Shown piece by piece: positions 8,373-18,019 of a DNA stretch of 64,000 nt. The stretch is from Kineosporia babensis. GTDB lineage: Bacteria > Actinomycetota > Actinomycetes > Actinomycetales > Kineosporiaceae. A program made the translations under genes and the position numbers. The stretch spans positions 124,001 through 188,000 of the forward strand of contig NZ_JAJOMB010000012.1 of NCBI RefSeq assembly GCF_021129305.1, in the 5' to 3' direction. Under the pieces are notes generated by a model that was not told where the DNA came from, searched no databases, and was given only the letters and a program-made list of their open reading frames with translations. The stretch's first letter is position 1. Every line of letters begins with the position of its first letter.

Positions 8373-9920
8373 GTGCCGTTGAAGCCCGAGTCAGAGTCCG
8401 CGGGAGTCCCCGCGGTCGAACTCAAGGGGATCACCAAGCGGTTTCCCGGGGTGGTCGCCAACCGCGACGTGAACCTGCGGGTCATGCCCGGCACGGTGCA
8501 CGCGGTGGTCGGTGAGAACGGCGCGGGCAAGTCCACGCTGATGAAGACCCTTTACGGCATGCACAAGCCGGACGAGGGCACGATCACGCTGAACGGTGAG
8601 CAGGTCGTCCTGCACAACCCGTCCGACGCGATCGCCCGCGGCGTGGGCATGGTGCACCAGCACTTCATGCTGGCCGACAACCTCACCGTGCTGGAGAACA
8701 TCGTTCTCGGCGCCGAGCCGAAGCGCTGGGGTGGCTTCGGCCTGAACCGCGCCGCCGCGCGGACCAGGATCCGCGAGATCGGCAAGCAGTACGGCCTCGA
8801 GGTCGACCCGGACGTGCTGGTCGAGAACCTCGGCGTGGGCGACCGGCAGCGGGTCGAGATCATCAAGGTGCTCTACCGCGGCGCCCGGGTGCTGGTGCTC
8901 GACGAGCCCACCGCCGTGCTGGTGCCGCAGGAGGTCGACGCCCTCTTCGAGGCCCTGCAGGTGCTGAAGGCCCAGGGCCTTTCGATCATCTTCATCTCGC
9001 ACAAGCTGGACGAGGTGCGCTCGGTCGCCGACGACATCACGGTGATCCGGCGCGGCACCACCGTGGCCACCGCCGACCCCAAGACGGTCAGCTCCCGTCA
9101 GCTCGCCGAGCTGATGGTCGGCAGCGAACTGCCCTCCCCGCAGACCAGCGAGTCCACGGTCACCGACCGGCCGGTGCTGGAGATGAAGCACGTGGAGCTG
9201 GTGAAGGACGGCCGGCACCTGCTGCGCGACGTCACCCTGACCATCCACGCGGGTGAGGTGCTCGGCCTGGCCGGGGTCGAGGGCAACGGGCAGGCCGAAC
9301 TGGTCGAGTCGATCATGGGCATGCGCACCGTCGACGGCGGAACGATCACCCTGGCCGCCGAGAACATCACCACCTGGACCACCCGGCGCCGCCGGGAGGC
9401 CGGGATCGGTTACATCCCGGAAGACCGGCACCGGCACGGCCTGATCCTGGACGCCCCGCTCTGGGAGAACCGGGTGCTGGGCCACCAGACCCGCCACCCC
9501 AACACCAGCGGACCGCTGGTCAACCGGGCCGGAGCGCGAGCCGACACCGAACGGATCGTCGGTGAGTACGACGTCCGTACGCCCTCGATCGACGTTCTGG
9601 CCTCCTCGCTGTCCGGCGGCAACCAGCAGAAGCTGATCGTCGGGCGCGAGATGAGCGGCAACCCCAAGCTGCTGATCGCCGCGCACCCCACCCGCGGCGT
9701 CGACGTCGGCGCCCAGGCCGCGATCTGGGACCTGCTGCGCAACGCCCGTGCCGAAGGCCTGGCTGTGCTGCTGATCAGCGCCGACCTGGACGAGCTGATC
9801 GGCCTGTCCGACAGCCTGACCGTGATCCTGCGTGGCGAGCTGGTCGCCCAGGTCGACCCTTCGACCGTCACTCCTGAACAACTCGGCTCCGCGATGACGG
9901 GTGCCGGTGAGGCCGCGTGA
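8373..9920 (+). CDS. Double-domain nucleoside ABC transporter ATP-binding protein
   Basis: 515-residue cytoplasmic ATPase with two fused ABC cassettes, as in RbsA/BmpB/NupA. Cassette 1 (about 10-245) has Walker A GENGAGKST, Q-loop MVHQHFML and Walker B VLVLDEPTAVL; its signature is VGDRQRVEI instead of LSGGQ. Cassette 2 (about 265-505) has a degenerate Walker A region (GVEGNGQAELVES), a proper signature LSGGNQQKLIV and Walker B ending LLIAAHPTRGVD, lacking the catalytic Glu. This asymmetry is normal for the family and implies one main hydrolysis site. The next gene starts within its stop codon region (ATGA-type overlap). Confidence 0.93.
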   Translation: MPLKPESESAGVPAVELKGITKRFPGVVANRDVNLRVMPGTVHAVVGENGAGKSTLMKTLYGMHKPDEGTITLNGEQVVLHNPSDAIARGVGMVHQHFMLADNLTVLENIVLGAEPKRWGGFGLNRAAARTRIREIGKQYGLEVDPDVLVENLGVGDRQRVEIIKVLYRGARVLVLDEPTAVLVPQEVDALFEALQVLKAQGLSIIFISHKLDEVRSVADDITVIRRGTTVATADPKTVSSRQLAELMVGSELPSPQTSESTVTDRPVLEMKHVELVKDGRHLLRDVTLTIHAGEVLGLAGVEGNGQAELVESIMGMRTVDGGTITLAAENITTWTTRRRREAGIGYIPEDRHRHGLILDAPLWENRVLGHQTRHPNTSGPLVNRAGARADTERIVGEYDVRTPSIDVLASSLSGGNQQKLIVGREMSGNPKLLIAAHPTRGVDVGAQAAIWDLLRNARAEGLAVLLISADLDELIGLSDSLTVILRGELVAQVDPSTVTPEQLGSAMTGAGEAA

Positions 9921-11053
9921 ACAAGTTGAACGCCGACACCGCTCGCCGGATCGGGCTGTCCGTGGCCGCCCCGGTCCTGGCCGTCGCCCTCTCGGTGGTG
10001 ATCACCTCGATCGTGCTGGCCTCGGCCGGTAACGACCCGGTCGAGACCTTCACCCAGATGATCGAGTACGCGCAGGAACCGCGCACCACCACGCTGATCA
10101 TCAACGCCGCGGTCACCTACTACTTCGCCGCGCTGGCGGTGGCGTTCGGGTTCCGGATGAACCTGTTCAACATCGGCGTGGACGGCCAGTACCGGCTCGC
10201 GGCCCTGCTGGCTGCCGCGGTCGGTGGCGCGGTCGAGCTGCCCAAGGTGCTCCACGTCGGCCTGATCCTGCTGGTCGCGGTGATCGTCGGCGGGCTCTGG
10301 GCCGCGGTCGCCGGCCTGCTCAAGGTGTACCGCGGGATCAGCGAGGTGATCACCACGATCATGCTGAACTCGATCACCACCGCGCTGATCGCCTACCTGC
10401 TCACCGCCGACAAGCTGGCCGTGCAGGTCGAGGGGTCGAACAACATCGGCACCCCGGAGATCCCGGCCAGCGGACGGGTCGGCGGCATCGATCTGGTGCC
10501 GGACTCCAAGCTCCAGGTCTACGGCCTGATCGTGCTGGCCGCGATCGTCGGCTTCCTGTACTGGTTCGTGATCGAGCGCAGCCGCTTCGGTTTCGACCTG
10601 CGCGCCACCGGCCGTAACGAGGAGGCCGCGGTCGCCAGCGGGGTCAACGTCAAGCGGATGGTGCTGATCAGCATGGCGATCTCCGGCGGGATCGCCGGTC
10701 TGGTCGGCATGCCGCAGCTGCTCGGCGCCTCGTACACCTACTCGCTGGACTTCCCGGCCGGCATCGGCTTCACCGGGATCGCGATCGCCCTGCTCGGCCG
10801 CAACACCGCGATCGGGGTGGCGATCGGCGCCCTGCTGTTCGGCTTCCTCGACACCTCCTCGCAGATCCTCGACCTGGAGGGCGTGCCCAAGGAGATCGTG
10901 CTGATCACTCAGGGCGTGATCGTGCTGTCCGTGGTCATCGCCTACGAACTGGTGCGGCGCTACCGGATCGTCGCGCAGCAGCGTGAGGTCGGCCGGCAGC
11001 TGAGCTCAGCAGCCGGCAGCGAGGACAGCAAGCCGCAGGGAGCACAGGCATGA
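9917..11053 (+). CDS. Nucleoside ABC transporter permease 1 (BPD_transp_2 family)
   Basis: Integral membrane permease of 378 residues with about nine or ten hydrophobic helices. The family motif FRMNLFNIGVDGQYRLAA lies near residue 80, and the EAA-like coupling region includes LRATGRNEEAAVASGVNVKR, followed by ISGGIAGLVGMPQLLG. It pairs with the next gene to form a heterodimeric pore, as in PnrCD/NupBC-type importers. It overlaps both the ATPase gene upstream and permease 2 downstream by 4 nt, indicating tight translational coupling. The C-terminal tail after the last helix is hydrophilic and cytoplasmic. Confidence 0.93.
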   Translation: MNKLNADTARRIGLSVAAPVLAVALSVVITSIVLASAGNDPVETFTQMIEYAQEPRTTTLIINAAVTYYFAALAVAFGFRMNLFNIGVDGQYRLAALLAAAVGGAVELPKVLHVGLILLVAVIVGGLWAAVAGLLKVYRGISEVITTIMLNSITTALIAYLLTADKLAVQVEGSNNIGTPEIPASGRVGGIDLVPDSKLQVYGLIVLAAIVGFLYWFVIERSRFGFDLRATGRNEEAAVASGVNVKRMVLISMAISGGIAGLVGMPQLLGASYTYSLDFPAGIGFTGIAIALLGRNTAIGVAIGALLFGFLDTSSQILDLEGVPKEIVLITQGVIVLSVVIAYELVRRYRIVAQQREVGRQLSSAAGSEDSKPQGAQA

Positions 11054-12303
11054 GCACGACGCTGGAAGAAACTCCGCTGGAGAAGAAGGCCCCTCTGCTG
11101 GGCCTGAGCAAGCCCTGGCGGATGGCGCTGTACGCGTTCGCCGGTCTGGTCGTGCTGAGCCTGATCCGGGTGATCACCGGCGCCAACGACCTCACCTCGG
11201 CGGGCACGGTCAACGCGGCCGTGATGCTGGCGGTGCCGATCGGCCTGGCCGGTCTGGGCGGTCTGTGGTCCGAGCGGGCCGGCGTGGTCAACATCGGCCT
11301 CGAGGGCATGATGATCCTCGGCTCGTTCGGGGCCGGCTGGATCGGCTGGCAGCACGGGGCCTGGGCCGGCGTGCTGATGGCGATCGCCTTCGGCGTGATC
11401 GGCGGCCTGGTGCACGCCGTGGCCACGGTCACCTTCGGCGTGGACCACGTGGTCTCCGGTGTGGCGATCAACATCCTCGGTCTGGGCGCCACCCAGTACC
11501 TGGCCGGCGAACTGCTGGCCGACTCGCCCGGTGGTGGCGAGACCCAGTCGCCGCCGAACTCCGGTCTGCCCAAGCCCTCGATCCCCGGTCTGTCCGGTCT
11601 GCTCGAGCCGCTGGAGAGCAAGCACTGGTTCCTGCTCTCGGACATCGCCGGCATCCTGCGCGGGCTGTTCACCAACGTCTCGCTGCTCACCATCGTCGCG
11701 ATCCTGCTGGTGGTGCTGACCTACGTGCTGTTGTGGCAGACCCCGTTCGGCCTGCGCCTGCGCTCGGTCGGCGAGGACCCGCACGCGGCCGAGTCGCTCG
11801 GTGTGAAGGTGCGGCTGTACAAGTACTACGCCGTGGCCGTCTCGGGCGGTCTGGCCGGCCTGGCCGGTGGCTTCCTGGCCATCGTCGCCTCCAACCTGTA
11901 CCGCGAGGGTCAGACCGGTGGCCGGGGATATATCGGTCTGGCCGCGATGATCTTCGGCAACTGGCGCCCGGGCGGCCTGATGATGGGCGCCGGCCTGTTC
12001 GGCTACACCGACGCCATGCAGCTGCGTAACGCCGTGGCGGTGCACGCCCTGCTGCTGGTCGTCTTCGCCCTGCTGCTCGGCCTGACCGTGCTGAACCTCT
12101 ACCGGCGCCGCTGGATCTCCGCGGGCGTCGGCCTGGTCTTCGCCGTGCTCTCGCTGATCTGGTACCTGAACACCGACGAGCTGCCCGGCCCGATCACCAC
12201 CATGACGCCGTACGTGACCACGCTGCTGGTGCTTTCGCTGGCGGCTCAGAGTCTGCGCATGCCGAAGGCATCTGGACAGGTCTACCGACCGGAGGGCAAA
12301 TGA
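11050..12303 (+). CDS. Nucleoside ABC transporter permease 2 (BPD_transp_2 family)
   Basis: Second pore subunit, 417 residues. Its family signature WSERAGVVNIGLEGMMILG lies near residue 75, and the cytoplasmic coupling stretch is LRSVGEDPHAAESLGVKV, followed by SGGLAGLAGGFLAI. It has a longer periplasmic or cytoplasmic loop (SPGGGETQSPPNSGLPK) around residues 160-180 and two extra hydrophobic segments at the C-terminus (LLLVVFALLLGLTVLNL and YVTTLLVLSLAAQS). It overlaps the previous and next genes by 4 nt each. With the cytidine deaminase gene following directly, the imported substrate is most likely nucleosides. Confidence 0.92.
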   Translation: MSTTLEETPLEKKAPLLGLSKPWRMALYAFAGLVVLSLIRVITGANDLTSAGTVNAAVMLAVPIGLAGLGGLWSERAGVVNIGLEGMMILGSFGAGWIGWQHGAWAGVLMAIAFGVIGGLVHAVATVTFGVDHVVSGVAINILGLGATQYLAGELLADSPGGGETQSPPNSGLPKPSIPGLSGLLEPLESKHWFLLSDIAGILRGLFTNVSLLTIVAILLVVLTYVLLWQTPFGLRLRSVGEDPHAAESLGVKVRLYKYYAVAVSGGLAGLAGGFLAIVASNLYREGQTGGRGYIGLAAMIFGNWRPGGLMMGAGLFGYTDAMQLRNAVAVHALLLVVFALLLGLTVLNLYRRRWISAGVGLVFAVLSLIWYLNTDELPGPITTMTPYVTTLLVLSLAAQSLRMPKASGQVYRPEGK

Positions 12304-12758
12304 GCCAGGACTTCTACCCCGGGCGGGTGGCCGGCGACGCCGGGCCCGAGCAGATCGACTGGTCGGCCCTGCGGGCGGCCGCCCGGATGGTCATGCAGAA
12401 GGCCTACGCGCCGTACTCCGGCTTCCCGGTGGGCGCGGCGGCCCTGACCGACGACGGCCGGATCGTCACCGGCTGCAACGTCGAGAACGCTTCGTACGGG
12501 GTGGGCCTGTGCGCCGAGTGCGGCCTGGTCTCTGCGCTGAACTCCAGCGGGGGCGGGCGGCTGATCGCCTTCACCTGTGTGGGGCCGGACGGCGAGAACC
12601 TGATGCCGTGCGGGCGCTGCCGTCAGCTGCTCTTCGAGTTCGGCGGTCCGGAGCTGCTGGTCGAGACCAGCCACGGCATCATCCCCTTCACCCAGGTCCT
12701 GCCCGACGCCTTCGGCCCGGCCGACCTCTCCCGGGCCACCGGCCCCACCCCCACCTAG
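12300..12758 (+). CDS. cdd: Cytidine deaminase
   Basis: Deaminates cytidine and deoxycytidine to uridine and deoxyuridine. The 152-residue protein has the homotetrameric-type signature: NVENASYGVGLCAECGLV, with the zinc Cys and catalytic Glu in CAE, and MPCGRCRQLLFEFG with the two further zinc cysteines. The N-terminal KAYAPYSGFPVGAA is also conserved. Its ATG overlaps the permease stop by 4 nt, so it is co-translated with the importer and probably processes incoming pyrimidine nucleosides. The C-terminal tail after the last helix is short and poorly conserved. Confidence 0.95.
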   Translation: MSQDFYPGRVAGDAGPEQIDWSALRAAARMVMQKAYAPYSGFPVGAAALTDDGRIVTGCNVENASYGVGLCAECGLVSALNSSGGGRLIAFTCVGPDGENLMPCGRCRQLLFEFGGPELLVETSHGIIPFTQVLPDAFGPADLSRATGPTPT

Positions 12759-12800
12759 CCACCCCCACCTCTCCAACTTCACCAGCCTCCGTCGCATTAA

Positions 12801-12857
12801 CCAGCCGTAGTCGCAGTAGAAGCGCTGGAAAACTGCTTCTACTGCGACCAAGGCTGG
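12801..12857 (+). repeat. Long near-perfect inverted repeat between cdd and deoA
   Basis: Two 23-nt arms (12801-12823 and 12835-12857) pair with only two mismatches across an 11-nt spacer. No T-run follows, and the arms are less GC-rich than the terminators elsewhere in the window. It lies in the 219-bp gap between two otherwise functionally linked genes. It may be a terminator, an mRNA-processing hairpin, an operator or a small repeat element. Confidence 0.75.
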
Positions 12858-12977
12858 TGAACCCAGGCTGGGAGGTGGGTTGGGGGAGGGCGGAGCGGGG
12901 AGGGGTTCGCGGCGGGCAGAAGAGCCGAACGGGTGCCAGGCCGCGCTCACACCAGCCACTTCGTTAACCTCGCAATC

Positions 12978-14270
12978 ATGACCGAACCATTCGCCGTAGT
13001 AGACGTCATCCGCGCCAAGCGTGACCGGGACCGCCTGAGCAACGAGCAGATCGACTGGGTGGTCGACGCCTACACCCGCGGCGTGGTCGCCGACGAGCAG
13101 ATGTCCGCCCTGCTGATGGCCATCCTGCTGAACGGGATGAGCAGCCCGGAGATCGCCCGCTGGACCGCCGCGATGATCGCCTCCGGCGAGCGCCTGGACT
13201 TCAGCGGCCTGTCCCGCCCGACCACCGACAAGCACTCCACCGGCGGCGTGGGCGACAAGATCACCCTGCCGCTGACCCCCCTCGTGGCCGCCTGCGGTGC
13301 GGCCGTGCCGCAGCTCTCCGGGCGCGGGCTCGGGCACACCGGCGGCACGCTGGACAAGCTGGAGTCCATCCCCGGCTGGCGGGCCCGGCTCAGCAACGCC
13401 GAAATGGCCCAGCAGCTGGAAGAAGTGGGCGGCGTGATCTGCGCTGCGGGGGAAGGGCTGGCCCCGGCCGACCGCAAGATGTACGCCCTGCGCGACGTCA
13501 CCGGCACGGTCGAGGCGGTGCCGCTGATCGCCTCCTCGATCATGAGCAAGAAGATCGCCGAGGGTACGGGCGCGCTGGTGCTGGACGTGAAGGTCGGCTC
13601 CGGCGCGTTCATGAAGACCGAGGAGCAGGCCCGGGTCCTGGCCCAGACCATGGTCCAGCTCGGCGCGGACGCGGGCGTGAACACGGTGGCGCTGCTGACC
13701 GCGATGTCCACGCCGCTCGGCCTGACCGCGGGCAACGCCCTGGAGGTGCGCGAGTCGCTGGAGGTGCTGGCCGGCGGGGGCCCGCCCGACGTGGTCGAGC
13801 TGACCCTGAGCCTGGCCCAGGAGATGCTCGAGACCGCAGGCATTTCCGCGGACCCGGAGCAGGCCCTGAAGGACGGCCGGGCGATGGACGCCTGGAACAA
13901 GATGATCGCGGCGCAGGGCGGGGACCCGGCCGCCGAGCTGCCCACCGCCAAGCACACGCACCAGGTGCTGGCCCCGGCCGACGGGGTGCTGACCAGCCTG
14001 GACGCGATGGCCGTGGGGATCAGTGCCTGGCGTCTGGGCGCGGGCCGCTCGCGCAAGGAGGACCCGGTGCAGGCCGGGGCGGGCGTCGAGATGCACGCCA
14101 AGCCGGGTGCCGAAGTGCGCGCCGGACAGCCGCTTTTCACCCTGCACACCGATACCCCGGAGCGCTTCGAGCAGGCGATCGCGGCCTTGGACGGCGGTTA
14201 CCAGATCGCCCCGCCCGGATCCCGGCCCGAGCACCAGCCGCTGATCATCGACCGGATCACGGCTTCTTAG
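12978..14270 (+). CDS. deoA: Thymidine phosphorylase
   Basis: Phosphorolyses thymidine and deoxyuridine to the base and deoxyribose-1-phosphate. About 430 residues, starting at ATG 12978. Conserved stretches are the N-terminal all-alpha domain with LLMAILLNGM, the phosphate/active-site motif TDKHSTGGVGDK near residue 80, SGRGLGHTGGTLDKLES, and SSIMSKKIAEG with LDVKVGSGAFMK. Downstream of cdd it would complete pyrimidine nucleoside breakdown. A structured 219-bp gap separates the two genes, so expression may be partly independent. Its 3' end overlaps the convergent membrane-protein gene by 14 nt. Confidence 0.95.
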   Translation: MTEPFAVVDVIRAKRDRDRLSNEQIDWVVDAYTRGVVADEQMSALLMAILLNGMSSPEIARWTAAMIASGERLDFSGLSRPTTDKHSTGGVGDKITLPLTPLVAACGAAVPQLSGRGLGHTGGTLDKLESIPGWRARLSNAEMAQQLEEVGGVICAAGEGLAPADRKMYALRDVTGTVEAVPLIASSIMSKKIAEGTGALVLDVKVGSGAFMKTEEQARVLAQTMVQLGADAGVNTVALLTAMSTPLGLTAGNALEVRESLEVLAGGGPPDVVELTLSLAQEMLETAGISADPEQALKDGRAMDAWNKMIAAQGGDPAAELPTAKHTHQVLAPADGVLTSLDAMAVGISAWRLGAGRSRKEDPVQAGAGVEMHAKPGAEVRAGQPLFTLHTDTPERFEQAIAALDGGYQIAPPGSRPEHQPLIIDRITAS

Positions 14271-14667
14271 CGGTCGGCGCCAGGCACCAGGGCGCAGTCA
14301 GCCAGGCAACAGCGATCGTCGCCCCGACCGTCACGGTCAGGGCGGCGATCGCCCGCGGAGCGCTCGCCCCGTCGAGCAGCAGCCCGGAGATCAGTGCTCC
14401 CACCGACACGGCGGGGATCGGCAGCAGCAGCCAGCGTTCCGGAAGGCCGGGGCGGACTTTCAGCGCCAGGCCGACCGCGGCCAGATTGACCAACTGGATC
14501 ACCAGGGCCAGAACGCAACCCACCATCGCGCCGATCACCGCGTAACTGCCGGCGAGCACGCCCCCGACAACGGTTCCGGTCACCCCGGCCACCAGCAGGA
14601 AACGGCCCAGGGCGGTCCATCGGGTAGAAGCGCTGGTGCCGTAGGCGGCGCTGGTCAGGTCGGACAT
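14257..14667 (-). CDS. Small four-helix membrane protein of unknown function
   Basis: About 136 residues from ATG at 14667 (an alternative upstream start would add seven residues). Four hydrophobic segments are evident: FLLVAGVTGTVVGGVLAG, VIGAMVGCVLALVIQLVNLAAVGLAL, LLLPIPAVSVGALISGLLL and AIAALTVTVGATIAVAW. The arrangement resembles ATP synthase subunit I-like small proteins, but no diagnostic motif was seen, so no function is assigned. Its 3' end overlaps deoA tail-to-tail by 14 nt. Confidence 0.55.
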   Translation of the reverse strand: MSDLTSAAYGTSASTRWTALGRFLLVAGVTGTVVGGVLAGSYAVIGAMVGCVLALVIQLVNLAAVGLALKVRPGLPERWLLLPIPAVSVGALISGLLLDGASAPRAIAALTVTVGATIAVAWLTAPWCLAPTAKKP

Positions 14668-14686
14668 GCCACCAACCCTAACCACC

Positions 14687-14729
14687 AATGGACGTCCGCC
14701 AGCCCTCGGGAGGCTGGCGGACGTCCATT
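14687..14729 (-). terminator. Stem-loop terminator, 18-bp perfect stem
   Basis: Arms 14687-14704 and 14712-14729 are perfectly complementary with a 7-nt loop. It lies between the 3' end of the GH65 gene (minus strand) and the start of the next minus-strand gene, so it most likely ends the GH65/phosphoglucomutase transcript. The following minus-strand sequence is only modestly U-rich. Confidence 0.8.
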
Positions 14730-14747
14730 ATTGTTGCCTTTGAACCG

Positions 14748-17114
14748 TTATCGCCGCATCGGCTCCCGGCCGAACGGCTGCAGCGGACGCGGGTGCGTCG
14801 GGCTCGGCGGCACCGCCAGGGTGACCGGGCTGCCCAGCTTCAGGGTGAGAAGCTCGCCGTGGTGCAGGATCTCGAGCTCGTCCTCGGGGCTGCGCTCGTG
14901 ATCGCTGAGCAGGTAGGTGGCCTGCTTGCCGTCCGTCTCCACCCGCAGCCGCAGGCCCTTGTGGGTGATCGTGAAGGCCAGCCGGTCCAGGCCGTCCGGA
15001 AGGCGCGGCGAGAAGGCCAGAGTGCCCGTCGTGTCGCGCATTCCGCCGAACCCGGCGACCAGCGACATCCAGGTCCCGGCCAGGGCCGCGATGTGCAGGC
15101 CGTTGGTGGTGTTGCTGTGCAGGTCGTGCAGGTCGGTCAGGGCGTTCTCGATGGTGTAGTCGTAGGCCAGGCCCAGGTGCCCGACCTCGGCCGCCATCAC
15201 CGACTGGGTGCACGCCGACAGCGACGAGTCCCGCACCGTGAGCTTCTCGTAGTACGCGAAGTTCGCGGCCTTCTGCTCGGGAGTGAAGGCGTCGCCGCGC
15301 ATCTGCATGGCCAGCACCAGGTCGGCCTGCTTGACCACCTGCTGCCGGTACAGCTGCACGTACGGCATGGTGAGCAGGAGCGGGTAGTCCTCCTCGGTGA
15401 GCGACTCGAAGTCCATCACCGCGTGCCGGGTGAAGCCCTCGGCCTGCGGGTGCACGCCGAGCTTCTCGTCGAACGGGATGAACATCGAGTCGGCGCACTG
15501 CCGCCAGGCGCTGATCTCCTCGGCGTCCACCTCCAGCGCGGCCGCCTCCTCACCGTACGAGGACGCCGCCGTGGCCGCGGCCCGCAGGTTCCGCTGCGCC
15601 ATCAGGTTGGTGTAGACGTTGTTGTCGGTGATCGCGCTGTACTCGTCCGGGCCGGTGACCCCGTCGATCCGGAACCAGCCGTCCCGGTCGAACTGGCCGA
15701 AAGAGCGCCACAGCCGCGCGGTCTCGACCAGCAGCGGCAGGCCGATCTCGCGGTCGAACTCGTCGTCCTCGGTGGCTCCGTGGTAGCGGATCACCGCGTC
15801 GGCGATGTCGGCGTTGATGTGGAACGCCGCGGTCCCGGCGGGCCAGTAGCCGGAGCACTCGTCCCCGTTGATCGTGCGCCAGGGGAACGAGGCCCCCTTC
15901 AGGCCCAGCGTGGCCGCCCGGTCCTTGGCCTTCTGCAGCGTGCTGTGCCGCCAGCGCAGGGCATCGGCCGCCGCCCGCGGCGCGGTGTGGATCAGCACCG
16001 GCAGCACGAACGTCTCGGTGTCCCAGAAGCAGTGGCCGTCGTAGCCCGGGCCGGTCAGGCCCTTGGCCGAGACCGGCCGCTGCTCCGCCCGGGCTCCCGC
16101 CTGGATGATGTGGAACAGCGCGAAACGCACCGCCTGCTGCAGCTCTTCGTCGCCGTCGACCTCCACGTCGGCGCGCGCCCAGAACTCGTCCAGGTACTGC
16201 CGCTGCTCGGTGAGCAGGTCGTCCCAGCCGGTGTGGATGGCCCCGGTCAGGCCGGCCGCCACCTGGTCGCGCAGGGCCGGCAACGAGCGCTGCGAGCTCC
16301 AGCCGTAGCTGACGAACTTGATCAGCCGCAGCTTCTGGCCGGGCTTGAGCGTGGCGGTGACGGTGAGCCGGCCCCAGTCGGGCCGCACACCCCAGTTGGT
16401 GGAGACCTTGACGCCCTCGGGCACCTCGATCACGTGCTCGGCCGCGGCCGCCACCCGGCGCCCGCTGTGCCGGGTCTCGTGCACCAGGGTGATCCGGTTG
16501 CCGTTGCAGTCGTGCTCCAGCGCCTGCAGCGGGTTGTGCATGGCCGCCGCCACCCGCGGGTCGACCGAACCGCCCTCGGGCATCTGCTCGTTCGCCACCA
16601 GCTCGGACTGCAGCACCACGCGGGCGGTCTCGTGGACCGGCTCGACCTCGTAGGCGATCGCCATCACCGAACGGTGGGTGAAGGAGACCAGCCGGGTGGA
16701 GGTGACCCGCACCGCCTGGTCGGCCGGCGAGCGCCACTCCACCTCGCGGCGCAGCGTGCCGGCCCGCATGTCCAGGACCCGCTCGTGCTTGTCCAGGTGG
16801 CCGTAGCGCAGGTCGAACGGCTCGTCGTCGACCAGCAGCCGGATCAGCTTGCCGTTGGTCACGTTGATGATCGTCTGACCCGACTCCGGGTAGCCGTAGC
16901 CCGCCTCGGCGTGCGGCAGCGGCCTTCTTTCGTAGACCGAGTTCAGGTAGGTGCCCGGAAGACCGTGCGGCTCACCCTCGTCCAGGTTGCCGCGAATCCC
17001 GATGTGCCCGTTCGAAAGTGCGAAGACGGACTCGGTGGACCCCAGGTCCTCCAGGTGAAGTTCGGTCTCCCTGATGCACCAGGGCTCGACTGTGAATGCC
17101 GCTCGACGGTTCAT
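14748..17114 (-). CDS. Glycoside hydrolase family 65 protein (disaccharide phosphorylase type)
   Basis: 788-residue GH65 enzyme. Members phosphorolyse alpha-linked disaccharides (maltose, trehalose, kojibiose and others) with inversion, giving beta-glucose-1-phosphate and glucose. The N-terminal super-beta-sandwich starts with [13 protein letters not shown] and includes [14 protein letters not shown]. The (alpha/alpha)6 barrel has [15 protein letters not shown], and the general acid lies in [15 protein letters not shown] (Glu at about residue 491). The next gene, overlapping by 4 nt, is a beta-phosphoglucomutase-like HAD protein that would convert beta-glucose-1-phosphate to glucose-6-phosphate, which argues for a phosphorylase over a hydrolase. 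A similar gene pair, Rv3400/Rv3401, exists in M. tuberculosis. Substrate linkage is not predictable here. Confidence 0.9.
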   Translation of the reverse strand: MNRRAAFTVEPWCIRETELHLEDLGSTESVFALSNGHIGIRGNLDEGEPHGLPGTYLNSVYERRPLPHAEAGYGYPESGQTIINVTNGKLIRLLVDDEPFDLRYGHLDKHERVLDMRAGTLRREVEWRSPADQAVRVTSTRLVSFTHRSVMAIAYEVEPVHETARVVLQSELVANEQMPEGGSVDPRVAAAMHNPLQALEHDCNGNRITLVHETRHSGRRVAAAAEHVIEVPEGVKVSTNWGVRPDWGRLTVTATLKPGQKLRLIKFVSYGWSSQRSLPALRDQVAAGLTGAIHTGWDDLLTEQRQYLDEFWARADVEVDGDEELQQAVRFALFHIIQAGARAEQRPVSAKGLTGPGYDGHCFWDTETFVLPVLIHTAPRAAADALRWRHSTLQKAKDRAATLGLKGASFPWRTINGDECSGYWPAGTAAFHINADIADAVIRYHGATEDDEFDREIGLPLLVETARLWRSFGQFDRDGWFRIDGVTGPDEYSAITDNNVYTNLMAQRNLRAAATAASSYGEEAAALEVDAEEISAWRQCADSMFIPFDEKLGVHPQAEGFTRHAVMDFESLTEEDYPLLLTMPYVQLYRQQVVKQADLVLAMQMRGDAFTPEQKAANFAYYEKLTVRDSSLSACTQSVMAAEVGHLGLAYDYTIENALTDLHDLHSNTTNGLHIAALAGTWMSLVAGFGGMRDTTGTLAFSPRLPDGLDRLAFTITHKGLRLRVETDGKQATYLLSDHERSPEDELEILHHGELLTLKLGSPVTLAVPPSPTHPRPLQPFGREPMRR

Positions 17115-17887
17115 GCGCGCTTCTCTATCAGTTGGGCCAGATTGGTCACCACAACATCTGCCCCATGTTCGGACAGAGCGGCTGCGTGACCTACCCGGTC
17201 GACTCCTACGACCTTGCCGAAACTGCCTGCCCGCCCGGCCTGGACGCCCACGATCGCGTCCTCGAAGACCACGGCCTGAGCCGGCTCGAAACCCAGCAGC
17301 CGGGCCCCGTGCACGAACGTCTCGGGGGAGGGCTTGCCGTGCAGCCCGGCGGCGATCGCGGCCTGCGCGTCCACCCGGGCCTCGACGAACTTCTCCAGGC
17401 CGGTGACCCGCAGGACCTCGGCGGTGTTGGCGCTGGAGGAGACGACGGCGATCCGCAGCCCGGCGGCCTGCACGGCCTCCAGGTACTCGAACGTGCCGTC
17501 GAAGATGGTGACGCCCTCGTGCGCGATCTTCTCGTGCACCAGGTTGTTCTTACGGGTACCGAGGCCGTTCACGGACTCGGTCTCGGGGGAGTCGTCGGCC
17601 GTGCCCTCGGGCAGCGTGATGCCGCGCGAGGCCAGGAAGCTGCGGGTGCCGTCCTGCCGGCGCTTGCCGTCGACGTACTGCACGTAGTCGGTGGCGATCT
17701 CGAACGGGACGAACGGCTCGCCGAGACGTTCGGCCCGCTCAGCGAGATAGGCGTCGAACATCTCCTTCCAGGCGGAGGCATGGACCGACGCGGTGTCGGT
17801 GAGCACTCCGTCCAGGTCGAAAAGACAGGCTCTTACTTGCTCGGGCAGGCCGACGTCTACCGGCCGCGCCATCTGCGGATCGGACAT
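17111..17887 (-). CDS. Beta-phosphoglucomutase-family HAD hydrolase
   Basis: 258 residues from ATG at 17887. HAD motif I is [20 protein letters not shown], with the nucleophile and general-acid Asp pair DLD. Motif II is AVVSSSANT, motif III is the Lys in [12 protein letters not shown], and motif IV is [16 protein letters not shown]. The helical cap with the beta-PGM pattern ([13 protein letters not shown]) fits interconversion of beta-glucose-1-phosphate and glucose-6-phosphate. It precedes the GH65 gene in the same transcript and overlaps it by 4 nt, forming a phosphorylase-mutase module. Confidence 0.9.
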   Translation of the reverse strand: MSDPQMARPVDVGLPEQVRACLFDLDGVLTDTASVHASAWKEMFDAYLAERAERLGEPFVPFEIATDYVQYVDGKRRQDGTRSFLASRGITLPEGTADDSPETESVNGLGTRKNNLVHEKIAHEGVTIFDGTFEYLEAVQAAGLRIAVVSSSANTAEVLRVTGLEKFVEARVDAQAAIAAGLHGKPSPETFVHGARLLGFEPAQAVVFEDAIVGVQAGRAGSFGKVVGVDRVGHAAALSEHGADVVVTNLAQLIEKRA

Positions 17888-18019
17888 GTGTCCAAGCAGA
17901 CCACAACGGGCGCCCGCTCGCAGACGTGTCCAGGATGCGTGCGCCGACGTTGCCTGATCGTTTCGCTCGGGCGGGGTCGATGGGGCCCATGAAACCCGCC
18001 CCGGTGCCAGGATGGGCCC

